Shown here: in pieces, positions 51,720 to 61,552 of the stretch
Layout of the letters: each line of letters begins with the position of its first letter
Position numbering within the stretch: the first letter of the stretch is position 1
From: JBBRBB01 sp963830175
GTDB taxonomy: Bacteria; Bacteroidota; Bacteroidia; Chitinophagales; Chitinophagaceae
Assembly: GCA_963830175.1 (NCBI GenBank)
Contig: CAWHKV010000002.1
Location: 1-64,000, forward strand
Reading direction: 5' to 3'
Length of the DNA: 64,000 bases
Program-made: the position numbers and the translations under genes
Notes under the pieces: generated by a model
Seen by the model: only the letters and a program-made list of their open reading frames with translations
Told to the model about the DNA's origin: nothing
Database searches by the model: none

Positions 51720-53810
51720 TTAACTGCTGATGAGGCTTATAAATTCATCTTCACTGATGATTTTAATGGTATTTATTTTTTTGGCTTTTTCAAGTTTACT
51801 CCCGGCATCTTCACCTACAACCAGGTAATTTAATTTACTGCTCACTCCACTTAGAATTTTTCCTCCAAAATTTTCTACTTGTTTTTCTGCCTCGTCCCTT
51901 TTAAGTTTAGACAAGCTGCCGGTGAATAAAAAACTAAGACCACCAAGGGTTTCATTACCTGTACTTACATGCTTTGTATTTGTGTAACTTACGCCGAGGT
52001 TCTTTAAATCGGTAAGCATTTGTATGTTCGAAGGGTTATGAAAAAAGTCGAACACACTTTTAGCGACCTTTACCCCAATATCTTCCAGGTGCTGCAATTC
52101 CTCCTCCGATTTGTTTGCCAGTTCAAATATATCGTTCACCGCATTTGCCAGCGTTTTAGCCGTGGTTTCTCCTACAAAACGAATTCCTAAGGCGTAAATA
52201 AGCCTGTTTAAAGATTGGTTTTTCGACTCTTCAATGGCGGCTAAGAGATTATCCACTGATTTTTTACCAAATCCTTCCAGCTTTCCTATGGTTTCAAAAT
52301 CAAGTTGATATATGCCGGGTATATCTTTTAATAAACCCAGCTTGTAAAATTTAATTACGTTAGCCGATCCAAAACTGCGAATATCCATTGCATCTTTACT
52401 AGCAAAATGAATAATTCGCTCCATAGCCTGCGCCGCGCATTCTATGTTAATGCATCGCCATGCTGCTTCTCCCTCTTCCCTTACAAGAGGGCTTTCACAC
52501 ACGGGGCAATTTGAAGGAAACTCGATCTTCTTTTCCTTGCCCGTTCGCGCTTCTGGTAAACTTCTTACTATTTGAGGAATCACATCTCCAGCTCTTTCTA
52601 TTAAAACACTATCTCCAATTTTAAGGTCCTTCTCATTAATATAATCTTCATTATGTATGGAAATGCTTGTTACGGTTACCCCGCCAACAGCTACAGGGTC
52701 TAGTTTTGCCACAGGAGTTATAGCCCCGGTTCTACCCACCTGAAAATCCACTCCTTTTAAAACAGTGGTTGCCTGCCGTGCCTTAAATTTAAACGCAAGG
52801 GCCCACCGGGGATGGTGGCTTGTCATGCCCAGTTTTTCCTGTAATTCCAGTTCATTTACTTTTATAACCATCCCATCAATCTCATATGGAAGAGTTTCCC
52901 GCAGGGCCTCATAATCCTGGACATGTTTAATGACCTCTTTAATCCCAACAAATACCTGTTTTTCTTTTTCTGGAGAACGAAATCCGTATTGCCAAAGAAA
53001 TTTTAGAGTGCCACTATGCGTTAAAAAATCATCGGGTAATTTTTTGCCTGGCGCCATCGTAACATCACTTACATTATATAAAAATGCTTCCAGTCCACGA
53101 CGGGCTACTTCTTTGGGATCTTTTATTCTTAAACTGCCACTGGCTGAATTACGGGGATTAGCGAGGGGAGAAAGACCCTGCTCCTCTAACCAATTATTAT
53201 ATTTTGCGAAATTAGCCTTGCTCATCATTACCTCTCCGCGTATTTCAATTTGGTGAATGCCCAGTTTCTCAAAGGGGGCAGATAACGGAATTGACCGGAC
53301 CTGTTTAATATTAGGAGTAATATTTTCGCCCCTTACCCCATCTCCGCGGGTGGCTCCTCGAACCAATTTTCCATCCTCATATATTAGGGATATACTGGCG
53401 CCATCAAATTTTGGTTCTACGCAGTATTCAATTAGGTCCTTCCCTGTTATTTCTTTTACTTTCCGTTCCCAGTCCAACAGGTCTTCTTCATTATAAGAAT
53501 TCTCCAGAGAAAGCATGGGAACTAAATGTGGGACTGTGGGAAAAGACTGCGTTAAACCCATCGCAACCCTTTGTGTTGGTGAATCGGGAGTTATACAGGA
53601 GGGGTCATTCTTTTCAAAATTTTCTAACTGCTTATAAAGCTGGTCGTATTCAAAATCTGAAAGCAGCGGATCGTTCAATACATAGTACCTGTATTCATGA
53701 AAGCGAAGCACATTCCGGAAGGAATCTATCTGGGATTTCGAAATATTTTTAGTTGCCAGGAGTTCACCTGAAATTTTTTGAAGACTTTTTACCTGCTCTT
53801 GGGTGTACAT
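51720..53810 (-). CDS. ligA: NAD-dependent DNA ligase
   Basis: Joins nicks during replication and repair using NAD+. The 696 residues show the adenylation domain with VEPKFDGASISL (catalytic Lys about 128), TRGDGVRGENIT, the OB fold with VGRTGAITPVAKLDPV, a four-Cys zinc finger (CPVC...CINIEC, about 417-440), helix-hairpin-helix repeats and a C-terminal BRCT domain (FLFTGSLSKLKRDEAEKQVE, about 620-640). Length and domain order are standard. Confidence 0.97.
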   Translation of the reverse strand: MYTQEQVKSLQKISGELLATKNISKSQIDSFRNVLRFHEYRYYVLNDPLLSDFEYDQLYKQLENFEKNDPSCITPDSPTQRVAMGLTQSFPTVPHLVPMLSLENSYNEEDLLDWERKVKEITGKDLIEYCVEPKFDGASISLIYEDGKLVRGATRGDGVRGENITPNIKQVRSIPLSAPFEKLGIHQIEIRGEVMMSKANFAKYNNWLEEQGLSPLANPRNSASGSLRIKDPKEVARRGLEAFLYNVSDVTMAPGKKLPDDFLTHSGTLKFLWQYGFRSPEKEKQVFVGIKEVIKHVQDYEALRETLPYEIDGMVIKVNELELQEKLGMTSHHPRWALAFKFKARQATTVLKGVDFQVGRTGAITPVAKLDPVAVGGVTVTSISIHNEDYINEKDLKIGDSVLIERAGDVIPQIVRSLPEARTGKEKKIEFPSNCPVCESPLVREEGEAAWRCINIECAAQAMERIIHFASKDAMDIRSFGSANVIKFYKLGLLKDIPGIYQLDFETIGKLEGFGKKSVDNLLAAIEESKNQSLNRLIYALGIRFVGETTAKTLANAVNDIFELANKSEEELQHLEDIGVKVAKSVFDFFHNPSNIQMLTDLKNLGVSYTNTKHVSTGNETLGGLSFLFTGSLSKLKRDEAEKQVENFGGKILSGVSSKLNYLVVGEDAGSKLEKAKKINTIKIISEDEFISLISS

Positions 53811-53948
53811 ATATGTTTATAATAATCTCCAATCTTATACATGAAAATACCTGGAGGTTTTGCAAAATTATTAAATGTAATTTCGTTTTTATTTGGCTGC
53901 TAATTTTCCCAAACTAATTTTAGGTTTAAATAAAAGTACTTGCTGCAT

Positions 53949-54695
53949 ATGAAAAATAATTCTTCAAAAGAATTAATACCAGAAGTAGATCCCCATCTAA
54001 AAAAGAATGTACGGCAATTGGTTGAGTCTTACCCAAGGGTACCGATAACAGTAGATTGTGTAATATTCGGTTTTGATGATAATGAATTGAAGGTGTTATT
54101 AATTAGGAGTGACCTGGAAATATTTAAAGGTAAATGGTCTTTGCTGGGAGATTTTGCCCATGATGATGAAGACCTTGATGATGCCGCGAACCGGGTTTTA
54201 AAAGAAAGAACGGGAATGGATAATGTTTATTTGGAACAGGTTAAAACCTTCAGTCATCCCAGGAGACACCCTGGTGGAAGGGTTCTTACTGTTGCCTATG
54301 GGAGTTTGTTAAACACGGAGCATCACCAATTAAAAATTCTGGATAATGAGTTGCACTGGCAACCATTGAATTCAGTTTACGATATGGCTTTCGACCATAA
54401 ACAAATAATAGATGAGTGCTATGCCTGGTTGCAAAAGAGAATAATGGAGCATCCGCTCGGATTTAACCTGCTACCTGAAAAATTTTCTTTAAGGGAAGTT
54501 CAGAATTTGTACGAAGCCATTCTTGGGATAAAACTTGACCGGAGAAATTTCAGAAAAAAATTCTTTTCCATGGATTTCTTTATTGATACGGGTGAGTATG
54601 AAGATGATGTACCACACCGCCCGGGTCGACTCTACCGTTTTGACTATGAAAAATACGAAAGCAATAAACGCAAATGGACAGGTATTGATTTTTAA
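53949..54695 (+). CDS. Nudix-domain transcriptional regulator (NrtR/AraR-like)
   Basis: A 248-residue protein from Met at 53949 (frame open from 53940). Residues about 35-165 form a Nudix domain whose box, GDFAHDDEDLDDAANRVLKERTG, lacks several catalytic Glu residues, so hydrolase activity is unlikely. Residues about 175-245 form a winged helix (FSLREVQNLYEAILGIKLDRRNFRKKF). This is the layout of NrtR-type regulators, some of which control sugar uptake in Bacteroidota. It directly precedes the SusC gene and a palindrome, so local control is likely (inference). Confidence 0.88.
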   Translation: MKNNSSKELIPEVDPHLKKNVRQLVESYPRVPITVDCVIFGFDDNELKVLLIRSDLEIFKGKWSLLGDFAHDDEDLDDAANRVLKERTGMDNVYLEQVKTFSHPRRHPGGRVLTVAYGSLLNTEHHQLKILDNELHWQPLNSVYDMAFDHKQIIDECYAWLQKRIMEHPLGFNLLPEKFSLREVQNLYEAILGIKLDRRNFRKKFFSMDFFIDTGEYEDDVPHRPGRLYRFDYEKYESNKRKWTGIDF

Positions 54696-54742
54696 AAAAA
54701 ATGCTTCGGTTTTTTTATTCTGAAAATATATTTTTTACTTTA

Positions 54743-54757
54743 GTGTAAAATTTACAC
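54743..54757. promoter_or_regulatory. Palindromic operator candidate before susC
   Basis: gtgtaaa, one spacer base, tttacac: a perfect 15-bp dyad in the regulator-susC gap, with CACATTTG following at 54755-54762 as a weak -7 element. It is a fitting site for the Nudix-type regulator. Confidence 0.5.
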
Positions 54758-54934
54758 ATTTGTATCGGTTTCTTTGCTGTATTGATTTTGTTTGTCAATA
54801 AATTTCCCGAAAAACATTTTTATTTCTTTTGGCAAAAGGCTGAGCCAAAAAAATTTATCAAGGCAGCAGGTTCATCTAAATATTTGTCTAATCACCCACC
54901 AACTTCAAACGAGATTAACTGTAAAACTTGTATT

Positions 54935-57874
54935 ATGAATTTTAAAAGACTGCTTATTATTCCACTTGTGATGTTTATTTTACCAGTGTTTGCCCAAAAC
55001 CGGGTGGTTACAGGTACAATAAAAGACTCTGTTACCAGCAGACCACTTGCCGGAGTAACTGTAATGGTGCCGGGTACGAATACCGCCACAGCAACATCAT
55101 CTAATGGAACCTTTTCTTTGAATGTTCCTGAAGGAACTAATACTTTAACCATTTCCTCTGTAGGTTTTGGTAGTAAAGATGTAATGATTGGTAGCTCGCC
55201 TTTAAACATTTCGCTTGCGGGAACCGCAGGAACGCTTAATGAAGTGGTAGTAATCGGTTATGGTACAGCCCGTAAGAAAGATCTTACAGGGTCTGTTGCC
55301 ACCGTTACCTCTAAAGATTTTGTAAAAGGCCAGGTTACAACTCCTGAACAATTGATTTCAGGTAAAGTAGCAGGGGTTCAAATAACTTCTAACAGTGGGG
55401 CACCGGGTTCAGGAAGCAGAATTAGGATCAGGGGCGGTACATCGTTAGGTGCAAGTAATGACCCGTTGATCGTTATAGATGGAGTGCCTCTTGCCAATGA
55501 AGGTATTGCGGGCGCTGCAAATCCACTAAGTTTAATTAACCCAAATGATATTGAAAGTTTCAGCATTTTAAAAGATGCATCGGCAGCAGCTATTTATGGT
55601 GCTCGTGCCGCAAACGGTGTAATCTTAATAACAACCAAAAAAGGTACTGCAGGCGGTCGGGTAATTGTAAACTTTAATACGCTTAATTCAATCGCTGTTA
55701 AAACCGGCGAGGTAGATGTATTAACTGCCGACCAGTTTCGCACTTATGTTAATGACCATGGTTCTGCCAATGAGATCGCCTTATTAGGTACAGCAAATAC
55801 AAACTGGCAAGACCTGATATACCAAAGCGCTTTTGCAACAGATAATAATATTTCTTTAAGCGGTGGTATTAAAAAATTTCCTTACAGGCTTTCTTTAGGT
55901 TACCTGAACCAGGATGGTATTTTAAAAACCAGCAACCTGGAGAGGTATTCAACTTCTTTAAACCTTTCTCCTAAATTCCTGGATGATCATATCAGCGTTA
56001 ATACCAATTTAAAGTACAGTCATTCAAACAATAACTTTGCGAATGAAGGTGCAATTGGTTCTGCTGTATACTTCGACCCTACCAAGCCCGTTTATTCTGG
56101 CTCTGATAAATTCGGCGGTTATTACGAATGGATGAGTAATGATACCACGTTAAATGGACTGGCTCCAAAAAATCCTTTAGGTTTATTAAACCAGCAGGAA
56201 AACAAGAGTGAGGTTGACCGTTTTATCGGTAATGTTCAATTAGATTATAAATTTCATTTTTTACCAGACCTGCATGCAAACTTTAATGTTGGTTTAGACC
56301 ACAGCGAAGGAAAAGGAACCAACTTTGTTCCGGCCACAGCCGCCTCATCATATACCATTGGCGGTAGCAGCAGCCAATACAGTGAAAAGAAAGATAATAA
56401 GCTGATGGAGTTTTACCTGAATTATGCTAAGGATATTACTTCAATTAACAGCCGTGTAGATGTAACAGCAGGTTATACTTACCAAGACTGGAAAACAACT
56501 GCTCCATCATTTGCTTCACTAAATGCAAGGGGTGAAGTTTTAACACCGGCAGGTACACCAACTGAATATCAGAATACGTTAATCTCTTTCTACGGAAGAA
56601 TTAATTTGAATTTTCTTGATAGATATCTAATCACTGGTACCATGCGCCGGGATGGCTCATCCCGCTTTGGTCCTGACAACCGCTGGGGTAATTTTCCATC
56701 AGTTGCAGCAGCCTGGAACCTGAATAACGAGTCATTCTTAAAAGGAAATGATGTGTTTTCAACTTTAAAGATCCGTGCCGGTTGGGGAATTACAGGACAG
56801 CAGGATGTGGGATCTAACTACGGTTACCAGTCAAATATTTACTTTGGTGACAGTGCCGCCCGTTACCAGTTCGGAAATAATTTTATTACCGTTGCCCGTC
56901 CGGCAGCTTACGATGCCAACCTTAAATGGGAAGAAACCGAGTCAAGAAACATTGGATTAGATCTTGGTTTCATGAACAATAAAATTTTATTTACAGTAGA
57001 CTATTATAATAAAAGCACCAGGGATTTGTTGGTTTCTGTACCAACAGCTGCAGGTACAAATTTTTCTAATGAGCTGTTAACTAACTTAGGTACGGTAAAA
57101 AACCAGGGTCTTGAATTAGGTTTAAACCTTAACCTGATGCAAAACCAGGATTTCTCTTTGAATTTCGGAACAAACTTTACATACATAATCCAGAACGAAA
57201 TTACCAGGCTTCAGTTGGTTAAAGATCCCAACTACCTTGGTTCACCTTCGGGATATTCCGGATTTAACTTCATTCAAATAAATACAGTTGGGTACCAGCC
57301 TCGTACGTTCTTTATGTACAAACAGGTTTATGATAAAGCCGGAAACCCAATTGAAGGTTTGTATGAAGACCGTAACCGTGATGGTATAATCAACGAACAG
57401 GATAAATACTGGACCAAGAACCCGGAACCAAAAGTATATATGGGCTTCTCGCTTAATTCAACTTATAAAAGGTTAAGTGGTGGTTTTACCATGAGGGCTG
57501 CATTTGATAACTATGCATATAATGGTTTAGCTACAAATGCAGGTATTAAACAAAACATTATAACCGGTCAGGGTTATTTAAACAATGGTCATGTTGATAT
57601 TTTTAATACTGATTTTAACAGCCGGCAGACCTGGAGTGATTATTATTTAGAGAACGCTTCTTTCTTTAGAATGGATAATGCTTACGTTAGCTATAATGTA
57701 GGTTCTATTTTAAAAGACAAAGCCAATTTAAGTGTAAACTTTAATGTTTCTAATGTGTTTGTAATTACAAAATACAGCGGACTTGATCCTGAGTTGCAAT
57801 CACAATCAGGTATTGACAATACGATATACCCAAGGCCAAGAACTTTTGGTTTAGGACTTAACCTTGGATTTTAA
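54935..57874 (+). CDS. SusC/RagA family TonB-dependent outer-membrane transporter
   Basis: A 979-residue outer-membrane transporter from Met at 54935 (MNFKRLLIIPLVMFILPVFAQ, a clean signal peptide); the frame is open from 54782. A carboxypeptidase-like beta-sandwich domain (about 23-100) is followed by the plug (EVVVIGYGTARKKDLTGSV, then RIRGGTSLGASNDPLIVIDG) and the beta-barrel with a final aromatic LGLNLGF. It imports a glycan or peptide fragment together with SusD. The substrate is unknown. It is the first of four genes susC-D-E-F, 24 bases before susD. Confidence 0.95.
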   Translation: MNFKRLLIIPLVMFILPVFAQNRVVTGTIKDSVTSRPLAGVTVMVPGTNTATATSSNGTFSLNVPEGTNTLTISSVGFGSKDVMIGSSPLNISLAGTAGTLNEVVVIGYGTARKKDLTGSVATVTSKDFVKGQVTTPEQLISGKVAGVQITSNSGAPGSGSRIRIRGGTSLGASNDPLIVIDGVPLANEGIAGAANPLSLINPNDIESFSILKDASAAAIYGARAANGVILITTKKGTAGGRVIVNFNTLNSIAVKTGEVDVLTADQFRTYVNDHGSANEIALLGTANTNWQDLIYQSAFATDNNISLSGGIKKFPYRLSLGYLNQDGILKTSNLERYSTSLNLSPKFLDDHISVNTNLKYSHSNNNFANEGAIGSAVYFDPTKPVYSGSDKFGGYYEWMSNDTTLNGLAPKNPLGLLNQQENKSEVDRFIGNVQLDYKFHFLPDLHANFNVGLDHSEGKGTNFVPATAASSYTIGGSSSQYSEKKDNKLMEFYLNYAKDITSINSRVDVTAGYTYQDWKTTAPSFASLNARGEVLTPAGTPTEYQNTLISFYGRINLNFLDRYLITGTMRRDGSSRFGPDNRWGNFPSVAAAWNLNNESFLKGNDVFSTLKIRAGWGITGQQDVGSNYGYQSNIYFGDSAARYQFGNNFITVARPAAYDANLKWEETESRNIGLDLGFMNNKILFTVDYYNKSTRDLLVSVPTAAGTNFSNELLTNLGTVKNQGLELGLNLNLMQNQDFSLNFGTNFTYIIQNEITRLQLVKDPNYLGSPSGYSGFNFIQINTVGYQPRTFFMYKQVYDKAGNPIEGLYEDRNRDGIINEQDKYWTKNPEPKVYMGFSLNSTYKRLSGGFTMRAAFDNYAYNGLATNAGIKQNIITGQGYLNNGHVDIFNTDFNSRQTWSDYYLENASFFRMDNAYVSYNVGSILKDKANLSVNFNVSNVFVITKYSGLDPELQSQSGIDNTIYPRPRTFGLGLNLGF

Positions 57875-57898
57875 GAAAACACAATACAATCTTTCTAT

Positions 57899-59464
57899 AT
57901 GAAAATGAATAAAATATTAATTGTAGGTTTTTTGGCAACTACCTTGTTTAGTTGCACTAAAGACCTTGACCGCAATCCGCCATTTGCAGAAACACCAAAT
58001 ACGCTATACACTACGGTTGATGGGTACCAGAGCGCCCTGGCAAAAATTTATGGTGGACTTGCTTTAACGGGAAATGCAGGGCCGGCAGGTAGCGGCGATC
58101 TTGCCGGTATTGATGAAGGATTTTCGTCTTACCTGCGTAATCTTTGGAATGTGCAGGAACTGCCTACCGACGAAGCTGTTATTGCCTGGAACGACCAGAC
58201 CATTAAAGATTTTCATGAAATGGACTGGACCTCTTCCGATAACTTTTTAAGAGCACTTTATAGTCGCTTGTTTTTCCAGATAACACTTGCTAATGCCTTT
58301 ATTTTAGAGGCTTCTGATGAAAACATCGCTTCAAGAGGTTTTAGCGGTGCAGACGCTGAAACCATAAAAGAATACCGCGCCGAGGCTAGATTTTTACGTG
58401 CATTAAGTTACTGGCATGCATTAGATATTTTTGGAAATGTAACGTTCGTTACAGAAAAAGATCCTATAGCTACTGCGTTTCTTCCTTCACAGATCAGCAA
58501 AGCAAACCTGTTTGATTATATTGAATCTGAAGCCAAAGACCTTGAAAACTTATTGCCAGAACCAAAGCAAAATGAATACGCAAGGGCAGATAAGGCTGCA
58601 GTTTGGATGTTGTTATCAAACCTGTACCTGAATGCTGAAGTATATGCCGGTACCGCCAGATATAGCGATGCCTCGGATTACAGCTTAAAAGTGATTAATG
58701 CAGGTTACCAGTTAGATAATAATTACAGTCACCTGTTTCTTGCAGATAACCAAACTTCTCCTGAAATCATTTTTCCTATTGCTTTCGATGGTAACTACAC
58801 CCGCACATGGGGTGGAACAACTTACCTGGTTCATGCACCTGTTGGTGGCGATATGAACGTTAATAATTTTGGGATTGATTTTGGATGGGCAGGTTTGCGT
58901 ACCACGAGTGGGCTGGTTAATAAGTTTGAGGATATTAGTGGCAGCACAGATACACGCCCTATGTTCCAGATTGGAGGTCAAACATTGGAGATAACAGATA
59001 TTGGTGATTTCAGAAGTGGTTACGGTGTACGTAAATGGAAAAATGTTACATCTGCCGGTCAGCCTGGTTCTAACATCACTTGGGTTGATGTTGATTTTCC
59101 TTTATTCCGCCTGGGCGAAACCTATTTAAATTATGCTGAAGCTCAATTAAGAGCAGGCAATACAACTGAAGCATTAAAATATGTAAATCTGCTCCGTCAG
59201 CGCGCATATGGTAATACAACCGGTAACCTTTCTACATTAACCCTTCAGGATGTACTAGATGAAAGGGCCCGGGAAATGTATTATGAAGGTAAAAGAAGAA
59301 CCGACCTTATAAGGTATAACCAGTTTACCACTGCCGCATATCTGTGGCCCTGGAAAGGAAATGTACCCGGTGGTCGTGCAGTAGAGTCTTTTAGAAACTT
59401 GTATCCTATTCCTTCACCGGAAATAAATACGAATCCAAACCTGGTACAAAACCCAGGGTATTAA
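57899..59464 (+). CDS. SusD/RagB family nutrient-binding lipoprotein
   Basis: A 521-residue surface lipoprotein with lipobox LFSC (Cys about 19). TPR-like helices include EYRAEARFLRALSYWHALDIFGNV (about 158-181), the family hallmark, and FRLGETYLNYAEAQLRAGNTTEALKYVNLLR (about 401-431). The last part ERAREMYYEGKRRTDLIRYN is also typical. It acts as the lid of the SusC transporter. Forms one operon with its neighbours. Confidence 0.95.
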   Translation: MKMNKILIVGFLATTLFSCTKDLDRNPPFAETPNTLYTTVDGYQSALAKIYGGLALTGNAGPAGSGDLAGIDEGFSSYLRNLWNVQELPTDEAVIAWNDQTIKDFHEMDWTSSDNFLRALYSRLFFQITLANAFILEASDENIASRGFSGADAETIKEYRAEARFLRALSYWHALDIFGNVTFVTEKDPIATAFLPSQISKANLFDYIESEAKDLENLLPEPKQNEYARADKAAVWMLLSNLYLNAEVYAGTARYSDASDYSLKVINAGYQLDNNYSHLFLADNQTSPEIIFPIAFDGNYTRTWGGTTYLVHAPVGGDMNVNNFGIDFGWAGLRTTSGLVNKFEDISGSTDTRPMFQIGGQTLEITDIGDFRSGYGVRKWKNVTSAGQPGSNITWVDVDFPLFRLGETYLNYAEAQLRAGNTTEALKYVNLLRQRAYGNTTGNLSTLTLQDVLDERAREMYYEGKRRTDLIRYNQFTTAAYLWPWKGNVPGGRAVESFRNLYPIPSPEINTNPNLVQNPGY

Positions 59465-59505
59465 CAAATAATAAATTCGACTACAGTTTAAAATAATTTC
59501 AAAAA

Positions 59506-60336
59506 ATGAAAACCTTTTTCAAAATTCAAGCCTTCGCATTCATAACATCGCTGATGTTGTGGGGCTGTACAAAGGAAGAAACAAAGATCTTTTATGAAGG
59601 TGGAACACCACCCGTACTTACCTCAACAGAAGGAGCCGAAGTTTCATTCACTAATAAAGACAAATTTGTACTAACATTAAACTGGACAAACCCTGATTAC
59701 ATGTTTACGACAGGTGTTAGCTCGCACGATGTTAATTACAATATTGAAATAGATACGCTTGGATCAAATTTCTCAAATCCCGCAAAAAAAGTAATTATTG
59801 TTAATCAGGATCTTGAATATCGGTTTACCGGTTCTGAGATGAACGACATTATGCTAAACCAGTTAGGTTTATTGTCAGGTGTTGAGCATACTTTAGAAAT
59901 AAGGGTTAGTTCGTCTCTTGTAAATAACAGTGCGAAACTTACCTCTAATTCTGTTACTTATGTTTCAACTCCTTTTGCCATTCCTCCAAAAGTTACGCCA
60001 CCTGCAACAGGGGAGCTTTTTATAACAGGAAGTGCTTCAGAAAAAGGCTGGATGAGCGGGGGAGATGCGGATGTTCCTTCTCAGAAATTCACCCAGGTAA
60101 CAGAAACCTTATATGAATTAACCGCAGTACTTAATGGTGGTGGTTCTTACTTATTTGTTCCTGATTATGGAAACTGGGATAAAAAGTATGGCACTTTTGA
60201 TAAGAATGATCCTAATACCGTGTATGGGGGAGATTTTAAAGCACAGGGTGAAGACATTCTTGCACCTGCTGAAACAGGCACTTATAAAATTCAGGTTGAT
60301 TTTCAAAAGGGAAAATTTACTGTAACCAAACAATAA
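59506..60336 (+). CDS. SusE-like surface lipoprotein
   Basis: A 276-residue lipoprotein (lipobox LMLWGC, Cys about 21). It has an N-terminal SusE Ig-like domain (about 30-165, LTLNWTNPDY...HDVNYNIEIDTLGSNF) and one C-terminal carbohydrate-binding module of the SusE/SusF type (about 172-275, GELFITGSASEKGWMSGG...YELTAVLNGGGSYLFVPDYG). It probably binds the target glycan at the cell surface. It is paralogous to the next gene, which has two such modules. Confidence 0.9.
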   Translation: MKTFFKIQAFAFITSLMLWGCTKEETKIFYEGGTPPVLTSTEGAEVSFTNKDKFVLTLNWTNPDYMFTTGVSSHDVNYNIEIDTLGSNFSNPAKKVIIVNQDLEYRFTGSEMNDIMLNQLGLLSGVEHTLEIRVSSSLVNNSAKLTSNSVTYVSTPFAIPPKVTPPATGELFITGSASEKGWMSGGDADVPSQKFTQVTETLYELTAVLNGGGSYLFVPDYGNWDKKYGTFDKNDPNTVYGGDFKAQGEDILAPAETGTYKIQVDFQKGKFTVTKQ

Positions 60337-60352
60337 CCACTTAATTATTCTG

Positions 60353-61504
60353 ATGATGAAAAATATTGTAAACTATCTCCTTTTATTGGTTGGGCTATCT
60401 ACACTTGTGATTGCCTGCGATAAAGCTGATTCCCTTTCGTATTACGACAAAGGAAATGCACCTGAATTAACTGCCAGTACAAATACTATTACAACAGATC
60501 CGGCAGATTCAAATAACACGGTTCTTACACTTGCATGGACTGATCCTAATTATGCTACAGACAGCAGCTCGGTAAAATACCTGGTGCAAATGGACTCTTC
60601 AGGTAGAAATTTTACAAAACCCCATACCGTTGAAGTTACTGGTGAAAACAATGTTTCTTTTACCGGTAAGGAAATAAATGACATTTTGCTGGGTTTTGGA
60701 TTTGAGTTTGGCGTATCCTATAATGTAGATGTAAGAGTAGTATCTTCTTACTCAAACAACAATGATCAACAAACATCTAATGTTGTTACCATTGCTATGA
60801 CGCCTTATAAAGTGCCTCCGGCCGTAGTATTACCTTATACAGGTAAACTGTTTATTGTAGGTAGCGCCACGCAGGGTGGTTGGGGTAACCCGGTACCTGT
60901 GCCTTCGCAGGAACTATCTCAAATTGATGAAACAACATATGGTGGTGTATTTAATTTGATAGGCGGAAATGAATATTTAATACTTCCTGAAAATGGAAGT
61001 TGGGCACATAAGTATGCTATACCGGATAATACGGTTGCAGGCGGTAATCAAAGCGGTTCGTTTGGCTATGATGAAAAAGATAATTTTCCTGGTCCTGCGG
61101 TTTCAGGATGGTATACTATTATACTAAATTTTCAAACCGGAACTTACACGGTAACGCCTTACAGCGGTTCAGTACCCGATCAACTGTTTATGGTTGGCGA
61201 CGCAACACCAGGCGGTTGGGGTAACCCGGTTCCAACACCATCTCAACAATTAACCAGACTTAATTCTACGCAATACGAAATTGTGATTTCGCTGAACGGT
61301 GGTGGTCATTATCTTTTCCTTCCAGAGAATGGAAGCTGGGCACACAAATATGGCTGCCCGGATAATGGTATTGAATCAGCCAAATGGGGCGGACCTATTG
61401 TAGCAGACGGACCTGCAAAAGATATTCCGGCACCTGATGAAAGCGCGACATATAAAGTAGAGGTTAACTTTTTAACCAACACCTATAACGTTACCAAACA
61501 ATAA
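60353..61504 (+). CDS. SusF/SusE-like surface lipoprotein with two binding modules
   Basis: A 383-residue lipoprotein (lipobox LVIAC, Cys about 22). After a SusE-type Ig-like domain (about 35-155) come two homologous modules, KLFIVGSATQGGWGNPVPVPSQ (about 165-265) and QLFMVGDATPGGWGNPVPTPSQ (about 275-383), each with a WAHKYG/AIPDN or CPDN segment. It is the last gene of the susC-D-E-F operon and is followed by a terminator. No glycoside hydrolase follows. Confidence 0.9.
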   Translation: MMKNIVNYLLLLVGLSTLVIACDKADSLSYYDKGNAPELTASTNTITTDPADSNNTVLTLAWTDPNYATDSSSVKYLVQMDSSGRNFTKPHTVEVTGENNVSFTGKEINDILLGFGFEFGVSYNVDVRVVSSYSNNNDQQTSNVVTIAMTPYKVPPAVVLPYTGKLFIVGSATQGGWGNPVPVPSQELSQIDETTYGGVFNLIGGNEYLILPENGSWAHKYAIPDNTVAGGNQSGSFGYDEKDNFPGPAVSGWYTIILNFQTGTYTVTPYSGSVPDQLFMVGDATPGGWGNPVPTPSQQLTRLNSTQYEIVISLNGGGHYLFLPENGSWAHKYGCPDNGIESAKWGGPIVADGPAKDIPAPDESATYKVEVNFLTNTYNVTKQ

Positions 61505-61522
61505 TTTTTATTATAAAATATT

Positions 61523-61552
61523 GAAAAGAGCTACTGAAAAGTGGCTCTTTTT
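61523..61552. terminator. Bidirectional terminator after the Sus locus
   Basis: aaaagagc and gctctttt arms (with a tac/gtg extension) flanked by A and T runs. It separates the Sus operon from the convergent ATP-grasp gene. Confidence 0.8.

Noticed and set aside
54782..54934. Upstream start for the SusC gene
   Set aside because: It would add 51 residues before a clean signal peptide and would run through the intergenic leader.
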